The notes under the pieces are model-generated. The model was not told the origin of the DNA, made no database searches, and was given only the letters and a program-made list of their open reading frames with translations. A program made the position numbers and the translations under genes. A DNA stretch of 64,000 nucleotides. It comes from Modestobacter marinus. Lineage in GTDB: Bacteria; Actinomycetota; Actinomycetes; Mycobacteriales; Geodermatophilaceae. Each line of letters starts with the position of its first letter. Position 1 is the first letter of the stretch. This document shows positions 1 through 9,714 of this stretch, piece by piece. The stretch covers positions 1,612,001 to 1,676,000 of the forward strand of contig NZ_JAAMPA010000001.1 in the NCBI RefSeq assembly GCF_011758655.1, in the 5' to 3' direction.

Positions 1-290
1 CGTCCGGGCGCGCGCTGGCCCGGACGGTGACCCGGCACCACTGGCCGCTGACCGTGGCCGCCGCGCTCGTCTCCCGCCGGGCCCGGCGCGCGGCCGGCGC
101 GGTGGCGGTCGTCGACGCGGTCGCCGCGTGGTGGCCGCACCGCCGGGAGATCGACCTCCCGGCCTTCGCGGCCGGCCGCCGGCTGGAGGACCTGGCCTAC
201 GGTGCCGGGCTCTGGTGGGGGGCGCTGCGGGCCCGGGACGGCCGGGCGCTGCTGCCCGCTGCTCCCGAGCCGGTCGCCCCGCGACGGTGA
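1..290 (+). CDS. mftF: Mycofactocin biosynthesis glycosyltransferase MftF, C-terminal end (5' cut by window)
   Basis: The frame enters at base 3 and runs to a TGA at 288-290, leaving about 95 residues. The stretch HHWPLTVAAALVSRRARRA, followed by an aspartate-rich helix and the ending RLEDLAYGAGLWWGALR, matches what I remember of the extreme C-terminus of MftF, the enzyme that adds glucose units to the redox cofactor mycofactocin. The catalytic GT2 domain lies outside the window, so the call rests only on the tail. A GTG at 27 is internal and not a start. If right, the rest of the mycofactocin cluster should lie just to the left. Confidence 0.6.
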   Translation, partial: SGRALARTVTRHHWPLTVAAALVSRRARRAAGAVAVVDAVAAWWPHRREIDLPAFAAGRRLEDLAYGAGLWWGALRARDGRALLPAAPEPVAPRR

Positions 291-422
291 CCGCGGGGTG
301 ACGTGCGACCGAACTTCTCGTCCGGCCGGAATGCAGTTGCATCGTGCAGCCTTGTCGCCGGAGAACTGCGAACGTGGCCAGCGTCGGTCCCGCGGGAGCA
401 CAGCACCGACCAGGGGGACCCG

Positions 423-1742
423 ATGACCGCCACTGAACACTCCGCACGCGCCGGCCAGGCCGCGCCCGACCAGGCCGCCCGCACCCCGGTCGACGTCTCC
501 GCGCTGCCCGACCCGCGCGTCGAGAAGCCGAAGACCGCGCGCCTCGCGCTGACCCTGGGCGCCTTCGTCGCCCTCGGCCCGCTGACCATCGACATGTACC
601 TCCCGGCGCTGCCGACGATCGCCACCGACCTGGAGACGACGTCCGCGGCGGTGCAGCTCACCCTCACCGGCACCCTGATCGGCCTCGCGCTGGGCCAGCT
701 CGTGCTCGGTCCGCTGTCCGACCGGTTCGGCCGCCGCCGCCCGCTGCTGGCCGGGACGGCGGTCCACGTCGTCGCGTCGCTGCTGGTGCTGCTCGCACCG
801 AACATCGCCGTGCTCGGCGCGCTGCGGGTGCTGCAGGGCATGGGCACGGCCGCCGGCGCGGTGATCGCGATCGCCGTCGTCCGCGACCTGTTCGACGGCC
901 GCGCGGCGGCCACCATGCTCTCCCGGCTCTTCCTGGTGCTCGGCGCGGCGCCGGTGCTCGCGCCGACGATCGGCGGCGAGATGCTGCGGTTCACCTCGTG
1001 GCGCGGGGTCTTCGTGATCCTGGCGCTCTACGGCCTGGCGCTGCTGGCCATCGGCTGGTTCCTCATCCGGGAGACCCTGCCGCCCGAGCGGCGCAGCACC
1101 GAGGGGGTCGGCGGGACGCTGCGCGGCTACCGGTCGCTGTTCGGCGACCGCGCCTACGTCGGCCTCGTGCTGGTCGCCGGCCTGACCATGGCCGGGCTGT
1201 TCGCCTACGTCTCCGGCTCCTCGTTCGTCTACCAGGGCCAGTTCGGCCTCGACGAGCAGCAGTTCGGGCTGCTCTTCGGCGCCGGCGCCTTCTGGCTGAT
1301 CGGCGCGACCCAGCTCAACCCGGTGCTGCTGCGCCGCTTCTCCCCGGCGCAGGTGCTGGTCGCCGGCACCGTCGGCGGCGCGGTCGCCGGCGCGGTGCTG
1401 CTCGCGCTGGCCGGCACCGGGACCGGTGGGCTGTTCGCGGTGGCCATCCCGCTGTGGGCGGTGCTGTTCGCCTGCGGTCTTGCGCTCCCCAACGCCCCCG
1501 CGCTCGCGCTGTCCCGGCACGGCGACGCGGCCGGCACGGCCGCGGCGCTGCTGGGCGCGGTGCAGTTCGGCGTGGGCGCCGCGGTCTCCCCGCTGGTCGG
1601 TCTGCTGGGCAACGACGCGGTCGCGATGGGTGCGGTGATCGTCGCGTCGCTCGTGCTGGCGATCGTCGTCCTGGTCACCGTCGTCCGGCCGTGGCAGCTC
1701 GAGGACCCCGACCCCGAGCTCGCCGCCGTCGCCGCGCACTGA
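423..1742 (+). CDS. Bcr/CflA-family MFS multidrug efflux transporter
   Basis: A 439-residue inner-membrane drug:proton antiporter of the 12-helix Bcr/CflA branch. After a ~35-residue cytoplasmic tail the first helix carries PLTIDMYLPALPTI, the usual Bcr signature, and the loop between helices 2 and 3 has the MFS motif GPLSDRFGRRRPLL. ATG at 423 is chosen over an earlier in-frame GTG at 303 because it sits 6-8 bases after AGGGGGA and gives the normal family length. It stands alone downstream of mftF, with a 130-base leader, and its natural substrate cannot be read from sequence. Confidence 0.9.
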   Translation: MTATEHSARAGQAAPDQAARTPVDVSALPDPRVEKPKTARLALTLGAFVALGPLTIDMYLPALPTIATDLETTSAAVQLTLTGTLIGLALGQLVLGPLSDRFGRRRPLLAGTAVHVVASLLVLLAPNIAVLGALRVLQGMGTAAGAVIAIAVVRDLFDGRAAATMLSRLFLVLGAAPVLAPTIGGEMLRFTSWRGVFVILALYGLALLAIGWFLIRETLPPERRSTEGVGGTLRGYRSLFGDRAYVGLVLVAGLTMAGLFAYVSGSSFVYQGQFGLDEQQFGLLFGAGAFWLIGATQLNPVLLRRFSPAQVLVAGTVGGAVAGAVLLALAGTGTGGLFAVAIPLWAVLFACGLALPNAPALALSRHGDAAGTAAALLGAVQFGVGAAVSPLVGLLGNDAVAMGAVIVASLVLAIVVLVTVVRPWQLEDPDPELAAVAAH

Positions 1743-1754
1743 GCGGCGGCCGGG

Positions 1755-2567
1755 TCAGCCGATGACGACGGCGTCGGTCGTGCCCACCTGCACCAGCCGG
1801 GTCACCCCGGTGCTGGCGCTGGTCACCTGCTCCTCGAACCAGAAGACGTAGGGCTCACCGGGGGTCAGGCCGTCGACCGTGACGGTCATCGGCACACAGC
1901 CCTCGACCTGGTCGACCGCCCGGACGACCGGCGGGGGCTGCTGCCCGCCGACGAGCCGCTGGCTCACTGCCTGCACCCGGTAGCCGACCACCTCGGGCCG
2001 GTTGTCCGACATCCAGTCCAGCGTCGCCGACCCCGGCCCGGGGACGACGCCGGGGACGATCCGGCGGGGCGTGGTGCCGGCGCCGCCGCAGCCGTCGGGC
2101 CGCAGGGTGTAGACGGGCGGCCGCCCCACCGAGGCGTTGGGCACGATCGAGATCCGCCCCGGCCGCGGCGGCTGGGGGACGGTCAGCCCGCCGTCCGTCG
2201 CCACGTCGGCGCGGGAGGCGGCCCCCGCGCGGGAGACGGCCTCGGTCCGGGCAGCGGCGACGTCGGCCAGGGTGTCCACGCCCTGCGCCTCGGCCAGCAC
2301 CGGCGCCTGAGCCGGGACGGCGGCCGGCCCGCGCACCACCGGCGTCACCGCCGGTGAGGTGCTGGCGGTCAGGTCGACCAGTGCCGGCGTGACCTGCGGG
2401 GCGAGCACGACCGCGCCGACGGTCACGGCCAGCAGCGGGACCAGCCAGCGGGTGTGGTCCCGGCGACGGCGGACCCGGCTCCCTCGCCGGACCGGGGCCC
2501 GCCGGGCCGGGGCGCGCCGCTGCGCCACGGGTCGGCCGCCCGTGGTGCGTCGTCCCTGCTCGGCCAT
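1755..2567 (-). CDS. Membrane-anchored protein with fibronectin type III-like C-terminal domain
   Basis: A 270-residue protein of unknown role. The first ~45 residues are Arg-rich and cytoplasmic, one hydrophobic helix (WLVPLLAVTVGAVVLA, about residues 47-65) spans the membrane, then a Val/Ala/Pro-rich linker leads to a ~110-residue outer domain. That domain starts PDGCGGAG, has YRVQAVS and ends with GLTPGEPYVFWFEEQV, a typical fibronectin-III strand pattern; its two cysteines could form a disulfide. ATG at 2567 follows GGAGGGAG with 6-base spacing. It converges on the Bcr transporter and is divergent from the next MFS gene. Confidence 0.6.
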   Translation of the reverse strand: MAEQGRRTTGGRPVAQRRAPARRAPVRRGSRVRRRRDHTRWLVPLLAVTVGAVVLAPQVTPALVDLTASTSPAVTPVVRGPAAVPAQAPVLAEAQGVDTLADVAAARTEAVSRAGAASRADVATDGGLTVPQPPRPGRISIVPNASVGRPPVYTLRPDGCGGAGTTPRRIVPGVVPGPGSATLDWMSDNRPEVVGYRVQAVSQRLVGGQQPPPVVRAVDQVEGCVPMTVTVDGLTPGEPYVFWFEEQVTSASTGVTRLVQVGTTDAVVIG

Positions 2568-2700
2568 GACGGCTCCCTCCCGGTCCTCGGGTGAGCATCG
2601 GCACGGAGGGCCTCCGGCTCGCGCCGAACCACCCGAACGGATCGGGCGGCGGGAACGGTGCGACGGGAATGGTGGCGGTGGGCAACGTCTTGGGCCAGCT

Positions 2701-3918
2701 GTGAGCGCACCCCCCGCCGTCTCGACGACGCCGGCTCCTCCCGCACCCTCCACCCGCACCGCGGTGCTCGCGATCGTCGCCCTCGCGCTCGGCGGGTTCG
2801 CCATCGGCACCACCGAGTTCGTGACCATGGGGCTGCTGCCCGACATCGCCCGCGGGGTGGACGCGACGATCCCCGCGGCCGGGCACCTGATCTCCGCGTA
2901 CGCCCTCGGGGTCGTCGTCGGCGCCCCGGTGCTCGCCGCGCTGGGTGCCCGGCTGCCACGACGGCGCCTGGCGATGGGGCTGATGGTGGCGTTCGTCGTC
3001 GGCAACACCCTGAGCGCGCTGGCCCCCGGCTACGGCTCCCTGGTGGTCTCCCGCTTCGTCGCCGGCCTCCCGCACGGCGCCTACTTCGGCGTCGCCTCCC
3101 TGATCGCCGCGTCCCTGGTGCCGGCGCACCTGCGTGGCCGCGCGGTCAGCTCGGTGATGCTCGGGCTGGCGGCCGCCAACGTCGCCGGGGTGCCCGCCGC
3201 GACCTGGCTGGGCCAGCAGCTGGGGTGGCGCTCGGCCTACTGGGCGGTCGTGGTCATCGGCGCGGTCACGCTGCTGGCCGTGCTCACCGTCGTCCCCCCG
3301 GTGCCCGGGCGGTCGGAGGCGACGATCCGCACCGAGCTGGGCGCCCTGCGCCGTCCCCAGGTGATCCTGACCCTGCTGGTCGCCACCGTCGGGTTCGGCG
3401 GCATGTTCGCCATGTACAGCTACATCGCGCCGATCGTCACCGACGTGGCCGGCCGGTCGGCCGGGTTCGTGCCGGTCGTGCTGTTCGCCTTCGGGGTGGG
3501 CGGCGTCCTCGGGACGGTGCTGGGCGGGCGGCTCGCCGACCGGGCGCTGTTCCGGTCGCTGGTCGGGGCGACGGTCGCCACCGGCCTGCTGCTCGGCGTC
3601 ATGGCGGTGGCCGCCGGCAACGCGCTGGCGCTCGTCGTCACGGTCTTCACCATCGCCGCGGCCGCCTCCACGATGGTCGTGCTCCTCCAGCTCCGGCTGA
3701 TGGAGGTCGCCGGTGAGGCGCAGATGCTCGGCGCCGCGCTGAATCACTCGGCGCTCAACGCGGCCAACGCCCTGGGCGCCTGGCTCGGTGGCCTGGTCAT
3801 CGCCGCCGGCCTGGGCTACCGGGCGCCGAGCGTGGTCGGCGCCGGGCTCGCCGTCCTCGGCCTGGGCTTCCTGCTGGCCTCCGCCGTGCTGCGACGCCGG
3901 GAGCTGCGCACTCCCTGA
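2701..3918 (+). CDS. AraJ-like MFS transporter (putative efflux)
   Basis: A 405-residue 12-helix MFS protein. The opening helix GGFAIGTTEFVTMGLLPDIA is the hallmark of the AraJ/YdhP (DHA1) exporters, known or presumed to expel sugars or drugs. The family motif GARLPRRRLAMG follows helix 2, and helix 4-5 carries RFVAGLPHGAYFGV. GTG at 2701 is the only in-frame start between the previous stop signals and the first helix; no good ribosome-binding site precedes it. It shares a 133-base divergent promoter region with the fibronectin-III-like gene. Substrate unknown. Confidence 0.85.
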   Translation: MSAPPAVSTTPAPPAPSTRTAVLAIVALALGGFAIGTTEFVTMGLLPDIARGVDATIPAAGHLISAYALGVVVGAPVLAALGARLPRRRLAMGLMVAFVVGNTLSALAPGYGSLVVSRFVAGLPHGAYFGVASLIAASLVPAHLRGRAVSSVMLGLAAANVAGVPAATWLGQQLGWRSAYWAVVVIGAVTLLAVLTVVPPVPGRSEATIRTELGALRRPQVILTLLVATVGFGGMFAMYSYIAPIVTDVAGRSAGFVPVVLFAFGVGGVLGTVLGGRLADRALFRSLVGATVATGLLLGVMAVAAGNALALVVTVFTIAAAASTMVVLLQLRLMEVAGEAQMLGAALNHSALNAANALGAWLGGLVIAAGLGYRAPSVVGAGLAVLGLGFLLASAVLRRRELRTP

Positions 3919-3954
3919 TCGACGGAGGCGTGGCCGACCTCCTGGCGCCATCCC

Positions 3955-3968
3955 GTGACAGCGGTCAC
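3955..3968. promoter_or_regulatory. Small palindrome GTGAC-N4-GTCAC before the GAF regulator
   Basis: Perfect 5-base arms separated by AGCG sit about 40 bases upstream of the GTG of the GAF-domain gene. The position would suit an operator or a promoter-proximal activator site, but short palindromes occur by chance in GC-rich DNA, so the call is weak. Confidence 0.25.
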
Positions 3969-4009
3969 GATGGGGTCACCATGACCCTCCGCCCCGGGGA
4001 CGCCGCGCC

Positions 4010-5317
4010 GTGCCGGCCCTGAACCCGTGGCTGGCGCTCCCCGACGGGGCGCCGAGCCCCGTGCTGGCCCGCCGGCTGCGGGCGGCGCACGAGGCGCTGG
4101 TCACGCGGGTCGACGCCCCCGCGCCCGCCCAGGTGCGCCCGGTGGTCTGGGACTCCTGGCGCCGCTCGCTGAACAGCGGGGTCGACACCGACGGGCCGGC
4201 CCCGCCGGTCGACCTGCTGGACGACGAGCTGGCCGCCTACCGGGCCGCCCACCCGCTGGCCGCCGTCATGCCGGTGATCCGCCGGCTGCTGGTCGCCGAC
4301 GCGGAGGTGGACCGGATGATCGTGGCGGTCACCGACGCGGCCGGCCGGATGCTGTGGGTGGAGGGCGACGCGCGGCTGCGGGACCGGGCCGCCGGGATGC
4401 ACTTCGTGGAGGGCGCCTCCTGGGGTGAGGACGTCGCGGGCACCAACGCCCCCGGGACGGCGCTCGCCCTGGACCACGCCGTGCAGATCTACGGCGGTGA
4501 GCACTTCCGGCGTCCGGTGCAGCCCTGGAGCTGCTCCGCGGCGCCGGTGCACGACCCGCGGACCGGCGCCCTGCTGGGGGCCATCGACGTCACCGGTGGC
4601 GACCACGTCGCGAACCCGCACGTGCTGACCCTGGTGCGGGCCACCGCGGCGGCGGCGGAGGCCGAGCTGCGCTGGCTCTCCCGCCACGGGGACGCCTCGG
4701 GTGGGCTCGGCCCGGCCGTCCCGCTGCTGGAGGTGCTGGGCCGGGACCGGGCGCGGCTGACCACGGCCACGACCGTGCAGGAGCTGTCGCTGCGGCACTC
4801 CGAGCTGCTGGTGCTGCTCGCCGAGGCGGCCGCCCGGGGCGAGGGGCGGACGGCCGAGCAGCTGGCCGCGGAGTGCCACGGCGGTGCGGCCGCCGAGGTC
4901 ACCGTGCGCGCCGAGCTTTCCCGGCTCCGCCGGCTCGTGGGCGGGAACGTGGTCGGGTCGAGGCCCTACCGGCTGCTCGGGCCGGTGCGCACCGACGTCG
5001 AGGAGGTGCGCACCCAGCTCGCCCGGGGCGCCCCGGCTGCCGCGCTGGACCGGTACCGCGGCCCGCTGCTCCCCGGGTCCCGGGCGCCCGGCGTGCGGGC
5101 CGCCCGCGCCCGGCTGGCCGACGACCTGCGAGCGGCCGTGCTGGCCAGCGGCCGGCCGGACCTCCTCCTCCGGTACAGCGAGCGGCCGGAGGCGGCCGAG
5201 GACCTCGCGGTCTGGCAGGCGTGCCTCGCGCTCCTGCCGCCCGGGGGACGGCGGAACGCCGCGGCCGCCCGGGTCCAGCGGCTGCGCGGGAGCGGGCGCG
5301 GCACCGCCCGCCGCTGA
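4010..5317 (+). CDS. GAF-domain transcriptional regulator (AcoR-like sensor, no AAA+ domain)
   Basis: A 435-residue cytoplasmic regulator. The N-terminal helix [15 protein letters not shown] and the following GAF domain (about residues 80-215, ending [12 protein letters not shown]) resemble the sensor half of AcoR/DhaR-type activators, but the sigma-54-contacting AAA+ domain is absent. Instead the C-terminal half has a winged-helix-like segment around [10 protein letters not shown] and [13 protein letters not shown], suited to DNA binding. Such proteins are common in actinobacteria next to dehydrogenase operons. It lies 292 bases upstream of the cox-type operon on the same strand, so control of that operon is a reasonable inference. 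Start GTG 4010 has no strong ribosome-binding site. Confidence 0.75.
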   Translation: MPALNPWLALPDGAPSPVLARRLRAAHEALVTRVDAPAPAQVRPVVWDSWRRSLNSGVDTDGPAPPVDLLDDELAAYRAAHPLAAVMPVIRRLLVADAEVDRMIVAVTDAAGRMLWVEGDARLRDRAAGMHFVEGASWGEDVAGTNAPGTALALDHAVQIYGGEHFRRPVQPWSCSAAPVHDPRTGALLGAIDVTGGDHVANPHVLTLVRATAAAAEAELRWLSRHGDASGGLGPAVPLLEVLGRDRARLTTATTVQELSLRHSELLVLLAEAAARGEGRTAEQLAAECHGGAAAEVTVRAELSRLRRLVGGNVVGSRPYRLLGPVRTDVEEVRTQLARGAPAAALDRYRGPLLPGSRAPGVRAARARLADDLRAAVLASGRPDLLLRYSERPEAAEDLAVWQACLALLPPGGRRNAAAARVQRLRGSGRGTARR

Positions 5318-5410
5318 ACCCCAGGCGTGGCCCGCTGCCGTGCCACAGCGGCCCCGGGGCGGCTCCGCCTCCGGCGCGTCCCCGCGGCGACGCCTCGGCG
5401 CCTCCGCGCT

Positions 5411-5430
5411 GCAACGAGGTGCAACGTTGC
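5411..5430. promoter_or_regulatory. Candidate operator: GCAACG repeat and GCAACGTTGC palindrome upstream of coxS
   Basis: In the 292-base gap before coxS, GCAACG at 5411-5416 is followed 10 bases later by the perfect palindrome GCAACGTTGC at 5421-5430, one helical turn apart. This could be a binding site for the GAF regulator just upstream. The rest of the gap (5318-5609) holds no supported gene. Confidence 0.35.
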
Positions 5431-5609
5431 CGGACCCGGTCCGGGAGCCCGGACATCCGCGTGTCCTCGGCCCGGGGCGCCGTCGGCCACGTCCGCGCAG
5501 GCGGGTGCGGCGAACTGAGTATGGCCTAACTCACGTGTCGCTTGTCACACTGCCGACGGACCCGCGGGACGACCGCGGTGCACAGCCGAAGCAACGATGC
5601 GGAGGACAC

Positions 5610-6164
5610 GTGACCCAGATCAACGTGCGGGTCGACGGGGCGTCCTACACGGACGACGTCGAGCCACGGACCCTGTTGGTCCACTACCTGAGGGAACAGC
5701 TCGGCAAGGTCGGCACCGTCGTCGGCTGCGACACCAGCAACTGCGGCGCCTGCACCGTGCACCTGGACGGGCAGGCGGTGAAGTCCTGCACCGTGTTCGC
5801 CGTCCAGGCCGACGGCTGCCAGGTCACCACGATCGAGGGCGTCGCCACCGGCGAGGGCGACGGCGCGACCCTGCACCCGGTGCAGCGGGCCTTCCACGAG
5901 ATGCACGGCCTGCAGTGCGGTTTCTGCACCCCGGGGATGATCATGGCCTCGATCGACCTGCTGAAGGAGAACCCCGACCCCAGCGACGAGGAGGTCCGGG
6001 AGGGCATCGAGGGCAACCTCTGCCGCTGCACCGGCTACCAGAACATCGTCCGGGCGGTGCGGCAGGCCGCGGCCGAGATGAACGGCAAGGCCGCCGACGA
6101 CCCGCAGGCCGAGCCCGCCGCCGTCGACACCGCGGCCGCCGAGCACGTGGCGGTGCAGGCATGA
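5610..6164 (+). CDS. coxS: Carbon monoxide dehydrogenase-type molybdenum hydroxylase, small [2Fe-2S] subunit
   Basis: A 184-residue iron-sulfur subunit that passes electrons from the molybdenum site to FAD. The plant-type ferredoxin cluster uses Cys40, 45, 48 and 60 ([12 protein letters not shown]); the second, helical cluster uses Cys103, 106, 138 and 140 (QCGFCTPGM and CRCTGYQN). The ~25-residue acidic Ala-rich tail after the last helix is longer than usual. GTG at 5610 is fixed by GGAGGA at 5601-5606. Its stop overlaps the ATG of coxL (ATGA), so the two are translationally coupled. Order S-L-M differs from the M-S-L order of classical CO oxidisers. Confidence 0.9.
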   Translation: MTQINVRVDGASYTDDVEPRTLLVHYLREQLGKVGTVVGCDTSNCGACTVHLDGQAVKSCTVFAVQADGCQVTTIEGVATGEGDGATLHPVQRAFHEMHGLQCGFCTPGMIMASIDLLKENPDPSDEEVREGIEGNLCRCTGYQNIVRAVRQAAAEMNGKAADDPQAEPAAVDTAAAEHVAVQA

Positions 6165-8641
6165 CCGCCGTCGAGGACCCGGCCGCCGCCGTCGACCTGC
6201 CGCCGGCCAAGGAGGTCGGTCAGGCGCGCCGCCGCAAGGAGGACGCCCGGCTGATCACCGGCAAGACGACCTGGACCGACAACATGGTGCTGCCCGGGAT
6301 GCTGCACCTGGCGGTGCTGCGCAGCCCGGTGGCGCACGGCCGGATCACCCACCTGGACGTCAGCGCCGCGAAGGAGCGGCCGAACGTCGTCGCCGTCTAC
6401 ACCGGGGCCGACCTCGCCGAGGAGCAGGGCTCTCTGCCCTGCGCCTGGCCGGTCACCCCGGACATGGTCAACCCCGGGCACCCCTCGATCGCCGTCGAGC
6501 AGGTCAACCACGTGGGTGAGGCGGTCGCCGTCGTCGTCGCTCGCAGCCGCACCGCCGCCGCCGACGCCCTCGAGGCGATCGACGTCGACTACGAGCCGCT
6601 GCCGGTCGTGCTGGACATGGAGCAGGCCGTGCAGGAGGGCTCGCCCCTGGTGCACGACTCCACCAGCTCGAACACCAGCTACCACTTCGTCTTCGACGCC
6701 GGCGAGGCCGGCACCGGGACCGACACCGACCAGGCCTTCGCCGACGCCGACGTCACGGTCAGCCGCCGGTTCGTCCAGCAGCGGCTCATCCCGGCGTTCA
6801 TGGAGCCCCGGTCGGTCGTCGTCCAGCCCGCTGGTGACAACTACACGATGTGGTCGGCGACCCAGATCCCGCACATCCTGCGGGTGATGGCCGCGATGGT
6901 CACCGGCATCCCGGAGCACAAGCTGCGGGTGATCGCCCCCGACGTCGGTGGCGGGTTCGGCGGCAAGCTGCAGGTGAACCCGGAGGAAATCCTCTGCCTG
7001 CTCATCGCCCGCCGGCTGGGCAAGCCGGTCAAGTGGACCGAGACCCGCGGCGAGTCGCTGATGACCGCCCACCACGGCCGCGACCAGGTGCAGTTCATCG
7101 ACGTCGCCGCCGACCGCGACGGCACGGTGCGCGGCCTGCGGGTGCGGCTGCTGGCCGACATGGGCGCCTACCTGCGGCTGATCACCCCCGGCGTCCCGGC
7201 CCTGGGCGCGTTCATGTTCCCGGGCATCTACAAGTTCCCGGCCTACCGGTTCGAGTGCGACGGCGTCTTCACCAACAAGGTGCCCACCGACGCCTACCGC
7301 GGCGCCGGCCGGCCGGAGGCGACCTTCGCGATCGAGCGGATCATGGACGAGCTCGCCGTCGAGCTGGGCATGGACCCGCTGGAGCTGCGCCGGAAGAACT
7401 GGATCGGCGCCGAGGAGTTCCCGTTCACCACGGTCGCCGGCCTGGAGTACGACTCCGGCGACTACCACCAGGCCACCGAGGCGGCGCTGGAGCTGCTCGG
7501 CTACGACGAGCTGCGGGCCGAGCAGCAGCGCCGCCGGGAGTCAGGCGACCCGGTCCAGCTGGGCATCGGCTTCTCCACCTTCACCGAGATGTGCGGGCTG
7601 GCCCCCTCCCGGGTGCTCGGCTCGCTCGCCTTCGGGGCAGGCGGCTGGGAGCAGGCCTCGATCCGGATGCTGCCCACCGGCAAGGTCGAGGTGGTCACCG
7701 GCTCCACGCCGCACGGCCAGGGGCACGAGACGGCGTGGAGCCAGATCGTCGCCGACCAGCTGGGCGTGCCCTTCGAGGACGTCGAGGTGCTGCACGGGGA
7801 CACCGCGATCTCCTCCCGCGGGCTGGACACCTACGGCTCCCGCTCGCTGGTCGTCGGGGGCACCGCGGTCGTGAAGGCCGCGGAGAAGGTGGTGGAGAAG
7901 GCCCGGGTGATCGCCGCCCACCTGCTGGAGGCCAACGCCGACGACCTCGAGTTCACCGGCGGGAAGTTCTCCGTGCGGGGGACGCCGGGCGCCGGGGTCG
8001 GCATCCAGGAGGTCGCCCTGGCGATCTTCGCCGCGCACGACTACCCGGAGGGCATCGAGCCCTCCATCGACGCCGAGGCGACCTTCGACCCGGAGAACTT
8101 CTCCTTCCCGCACGGCACGCACATCTGCGCGATGGAGATCGACACCGAGACCGGCTTTGCCAAGATCCGCAAGTACGCCTGCGTGGACGACGTCGGCACG
8201 ATCGTCAACCCGCTCATCGTCGAGGGCCAGGTGCACGGCGGGCTGGCGCAGGGGATCGCCCAGGCGATGTACGAGGAGGCGATCTACGACGCCGAGGGCA
8301 ACCTGACCACCGGCAGCTTCGTCGACTACCTGGTGCCGGCGGCCTCGGACCTGCCGCACTTCGACACCGGCAACACCGTGCACGCCGCGACCAGCAACCC
8401 GCTGGGCGCCAAGGGCGTCGGGGAGGCCGGCTGCATCGCCAGCACCCCGGCGGTCGTCAACGCCGCGCTGGACGCCGTCCGGCACCTCGGCGTCACCGAC
8501 ATCCGGATGCCGCTCACCCCGGAACGGGTGTGGCGGGCGATCCACGCCGGTGGGGACGGCGGCGACCGCGCCGCCGAGGGCAGCAACGCCTACGGCGGGG
8601 CCCGCACGACCGAGTCCGGCATCGAGGAGGCACAGCAGTGA
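6161..8641 (+). CDS. coxL: Molybdenum hydroxylase large subunit, form II CoxL-like
   Basis: An 826-residue xanthine-oxidase-family catalytic subunit binding the molybdenum-cytosine-dinucleotide cofactor. The active-site loop at residues 378-384 reads AYRGAGR (in [14 protein letters not shown]); true form I CO dehydrogenases have AYXCSFR with the catalytic cysteine, so this is the form II type, whose in vivo substrate is unsettled (CO at low rate, or an aldehyde or N-heterocycle). Cofactor-binding segments [18 protein letters not shown] and GAKGVGEAG are all present and the length is normal. It overlaps coxS (ATGA) and coxM (GTGA). N-terminal 60 residues include the usual R-x2-ED-x2-L-I-T-GK entry motif. 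Confidence 0.9.
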   Translation: MTAVEDPAAAVDLPPAKEVGQARRRKEDARLITGKTTWTDNMVLPGMLHLAVLRSPVAHGRITHLDVSAAKERPNVVAVYTGADLAEEQGSLPCAWPVTPDMVNPGHPSIAVEQVNHVGEAVAVVVARSRTAAADALEAIDVDYEPLPVVLDMEQAVQEGSPLVHDSTSSNTSYHFVFDAGEAGTGTDTDQAFADADVTVSRRFVQQRLIPAFMEPRSVVVQPAGDNYTMWSATQIPHILRVMAAMVTGIPEHKLRVIAPDVGGGFGGKLQVNPEEILCLLIARRLGKPVKWTETRGESLMTAHHGRDQVQFIDVAADRDGTVRGLRVRLLADMGAYLRLITPGVPALGAFMFPGIYKFPAYRFECDGVFTNKVPTDAYRGAGRPEATFAIERIMDELAVELGMDPLELRRKNWIGAEEFPFTTVAGLEYDSGDYHQATEAALELLGYDELRAEQQRRRESGDPVQLGIGFSTFTEMCGLAPSRVLGSLAFGAGGWEQASIRMLPTGKVEVVTGSTPHGQGHETAWSQIVADQLGVPFEDVEVLHGDTAISSRGLDTYGSRSLVVGGTAVVKAAEKVVEKARVIAAHLLEANADDLEFTGGKFSVRGTPGAGVGIQEVALAIFAAHDYPEGIEPSIDAEATFDPENFSFPHGTHICAMEIDTETGFAKIRKYACVDDVGTIVNPLIVEGQVHGGLAQGIAQAMYEEAIYDAEGNLTTGSFVDYLVPAASDLPHFDTGNTVHAATSNPLGAKGVGEAGCIASTPAVVNAALDAVRHLGVTDIRMPLTPERVWRAIHAGGDGGDRAAEGSNAYGGARTTESGIEEAQQ

Positions 8642-9495
8642 TACCCGCACCCTTCGCCTACGCCCGCCCGACCACGGTCGAGGAGGCCCTGCAGGCGATC
8701 GCCGACGGCGGCGAGGACGTCAAGGTCCTCGCCGGCGGGCAGTCGCTGATCCCGGTCATGCGCTTGCGGCTGGCCGCGCCCGAGACGCTCGTCGACCTCA
8801 CCCGGGTCACCGAGCTGCGCGGCGTGCGGGAGGACGGCGAGATGCTGGTCATCGGCGCGATGACCACGCACGCCGACGTCCTCACCGACCCGCTGCTGGC
8901 GCAGTACGGCCAGCTGATCGTGCAGGCCACCGAGACGGTGGCCGACCGGCAGGTGCGCCGGCGCGGCACCTTCGGTGGGGCGCTCGCGCACGCCGACCCG
9001 GCCGGGGACCTCCCGGCGGTCGCGCTTGCCCTGGACGCGGAGTTCGTGCTCGCCGGCCCGGGCGGGCGGCGCACCGTGCCCGCGGCGGAGTTCTTCGTCG
9101 ACTACCTCACCACCGCGCTGGAGGAGGGGGAGCTGCTGGTCGAGATCCGGGTGCCCAAGCTCGGCGAGGGCTGGGGCGTGCGGTACGAGAAGTTCAACCG
9201 GGTGGCCCAGGCCTGGTCGATCGTGGCGGTGGCCGCGGCCGTCCGGCGGGAGGGCGGCCGGATCGCCGAGGCCCGGATCGGGCTGACCAACATGGGGCCG
9301 ACCCCGCTGCGGGCCTCGGCCACCGAGGCCGCGCTGGTCGGGGTGGACGTCAGCATGGAGACGGTGACCGCGGCGGCGGCCCAGGCCGCCGAGGGCACCA
9401 GCCCCAGCAACGACCTGAACGCCCAGGCGGACTACCGGCAGCACCTCGCCCAGGTGCTGACCCGGCGGGCGCTGGCGGCGGCGGCCGGGCTGTAG
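8638..9495 (+). CDS. coxM: Molybdenum hydroxylase FAD-binding medium subunit
   Basis: A 285-residue FAD subunit that accepts electrons from CoxS and hands them to a quinone or other carrier. Two flavin-binding motifs are visible, AGGQSLIP near residue 35 and RRRGTFGGALAHADPAGD near residue 110, followed by the C-terminal CO_deh_flav domain. GTG at 8638 overlaps the coxL stop in GTGA, the same coupling used between coxS and coxL. An inverted repeat follows the stop at 9505-9545. Together the three genes encode a complete heterotrimer; no coxD, coxE or coxF maturation gene follows within the window. Confidence 0.9.
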   Translation: MIPAPFAYARPTTVEEALQAIADGGEDVKVLAGGQSLIPVMRLRLAAPETLVDLTRVTELRGVREDGEMLVIGAMTTHADVLTDPLLAQYGQLIVQATETVADRQVRRRGTFGGALAHADPAGDLPAVALALDAEFVLAGPGGRRTVPAAEFFVDYLTTALEEGELLVEIRVPKLGEGWGVRYEKFNRVAQAWSIVAVAAAVRREGGRIAEARIGLTNMGPTPLRASATEAALVGVDVSMETVTAAAAQAAEGTSPSNDLNAQADYRQHLAQVLTRRALAAAAGL

Positions 9496-9504
9496 GCGCC
9501 AGGG

Positions 9505-9545
9505 GCCGGACCGGTCCGTCACGTCGGTGGCGCGACCGGTCCGGC
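9505..9545 (+). terminator. Inverted repeat between coxM and coxG-like gene
   Basis: Perfect 12-base arms GCCGGACCGGTC (9505-9516) and GACCGGTCCGGC (9534-9545) around a 17-base loop, starting 10 bases after the coxM stop. There is no T-run. It may be a partial terminator or a processing hairpin lowering expression of the next gene relative to the catalytic subunits. Confidence 0.45.
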
Positions 9546-9714
9546 TCACCACCGGGCGTCCCACCTGCGGGGACGCCCTGCTCGTGATCGGATGTCAGGG
9601 GGCGGTGGACGGCGCGGTAGCGTCGCCGTCTCGCCTCGATCACCGCACGACCCGGACGGGCTGTCGCCGACTCGTCGCCTCCCGCCCGGGCAGCCCACAC
9701 CCGGAGGTCCTGCA

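Noticed and set aside
1855..3951. 698-codon minus-strand frame over the MFS gene
   Set aside because: Shadow frame of the AraJ-like gene and the fibronectin-III gene; low-complexity product, no start signal.
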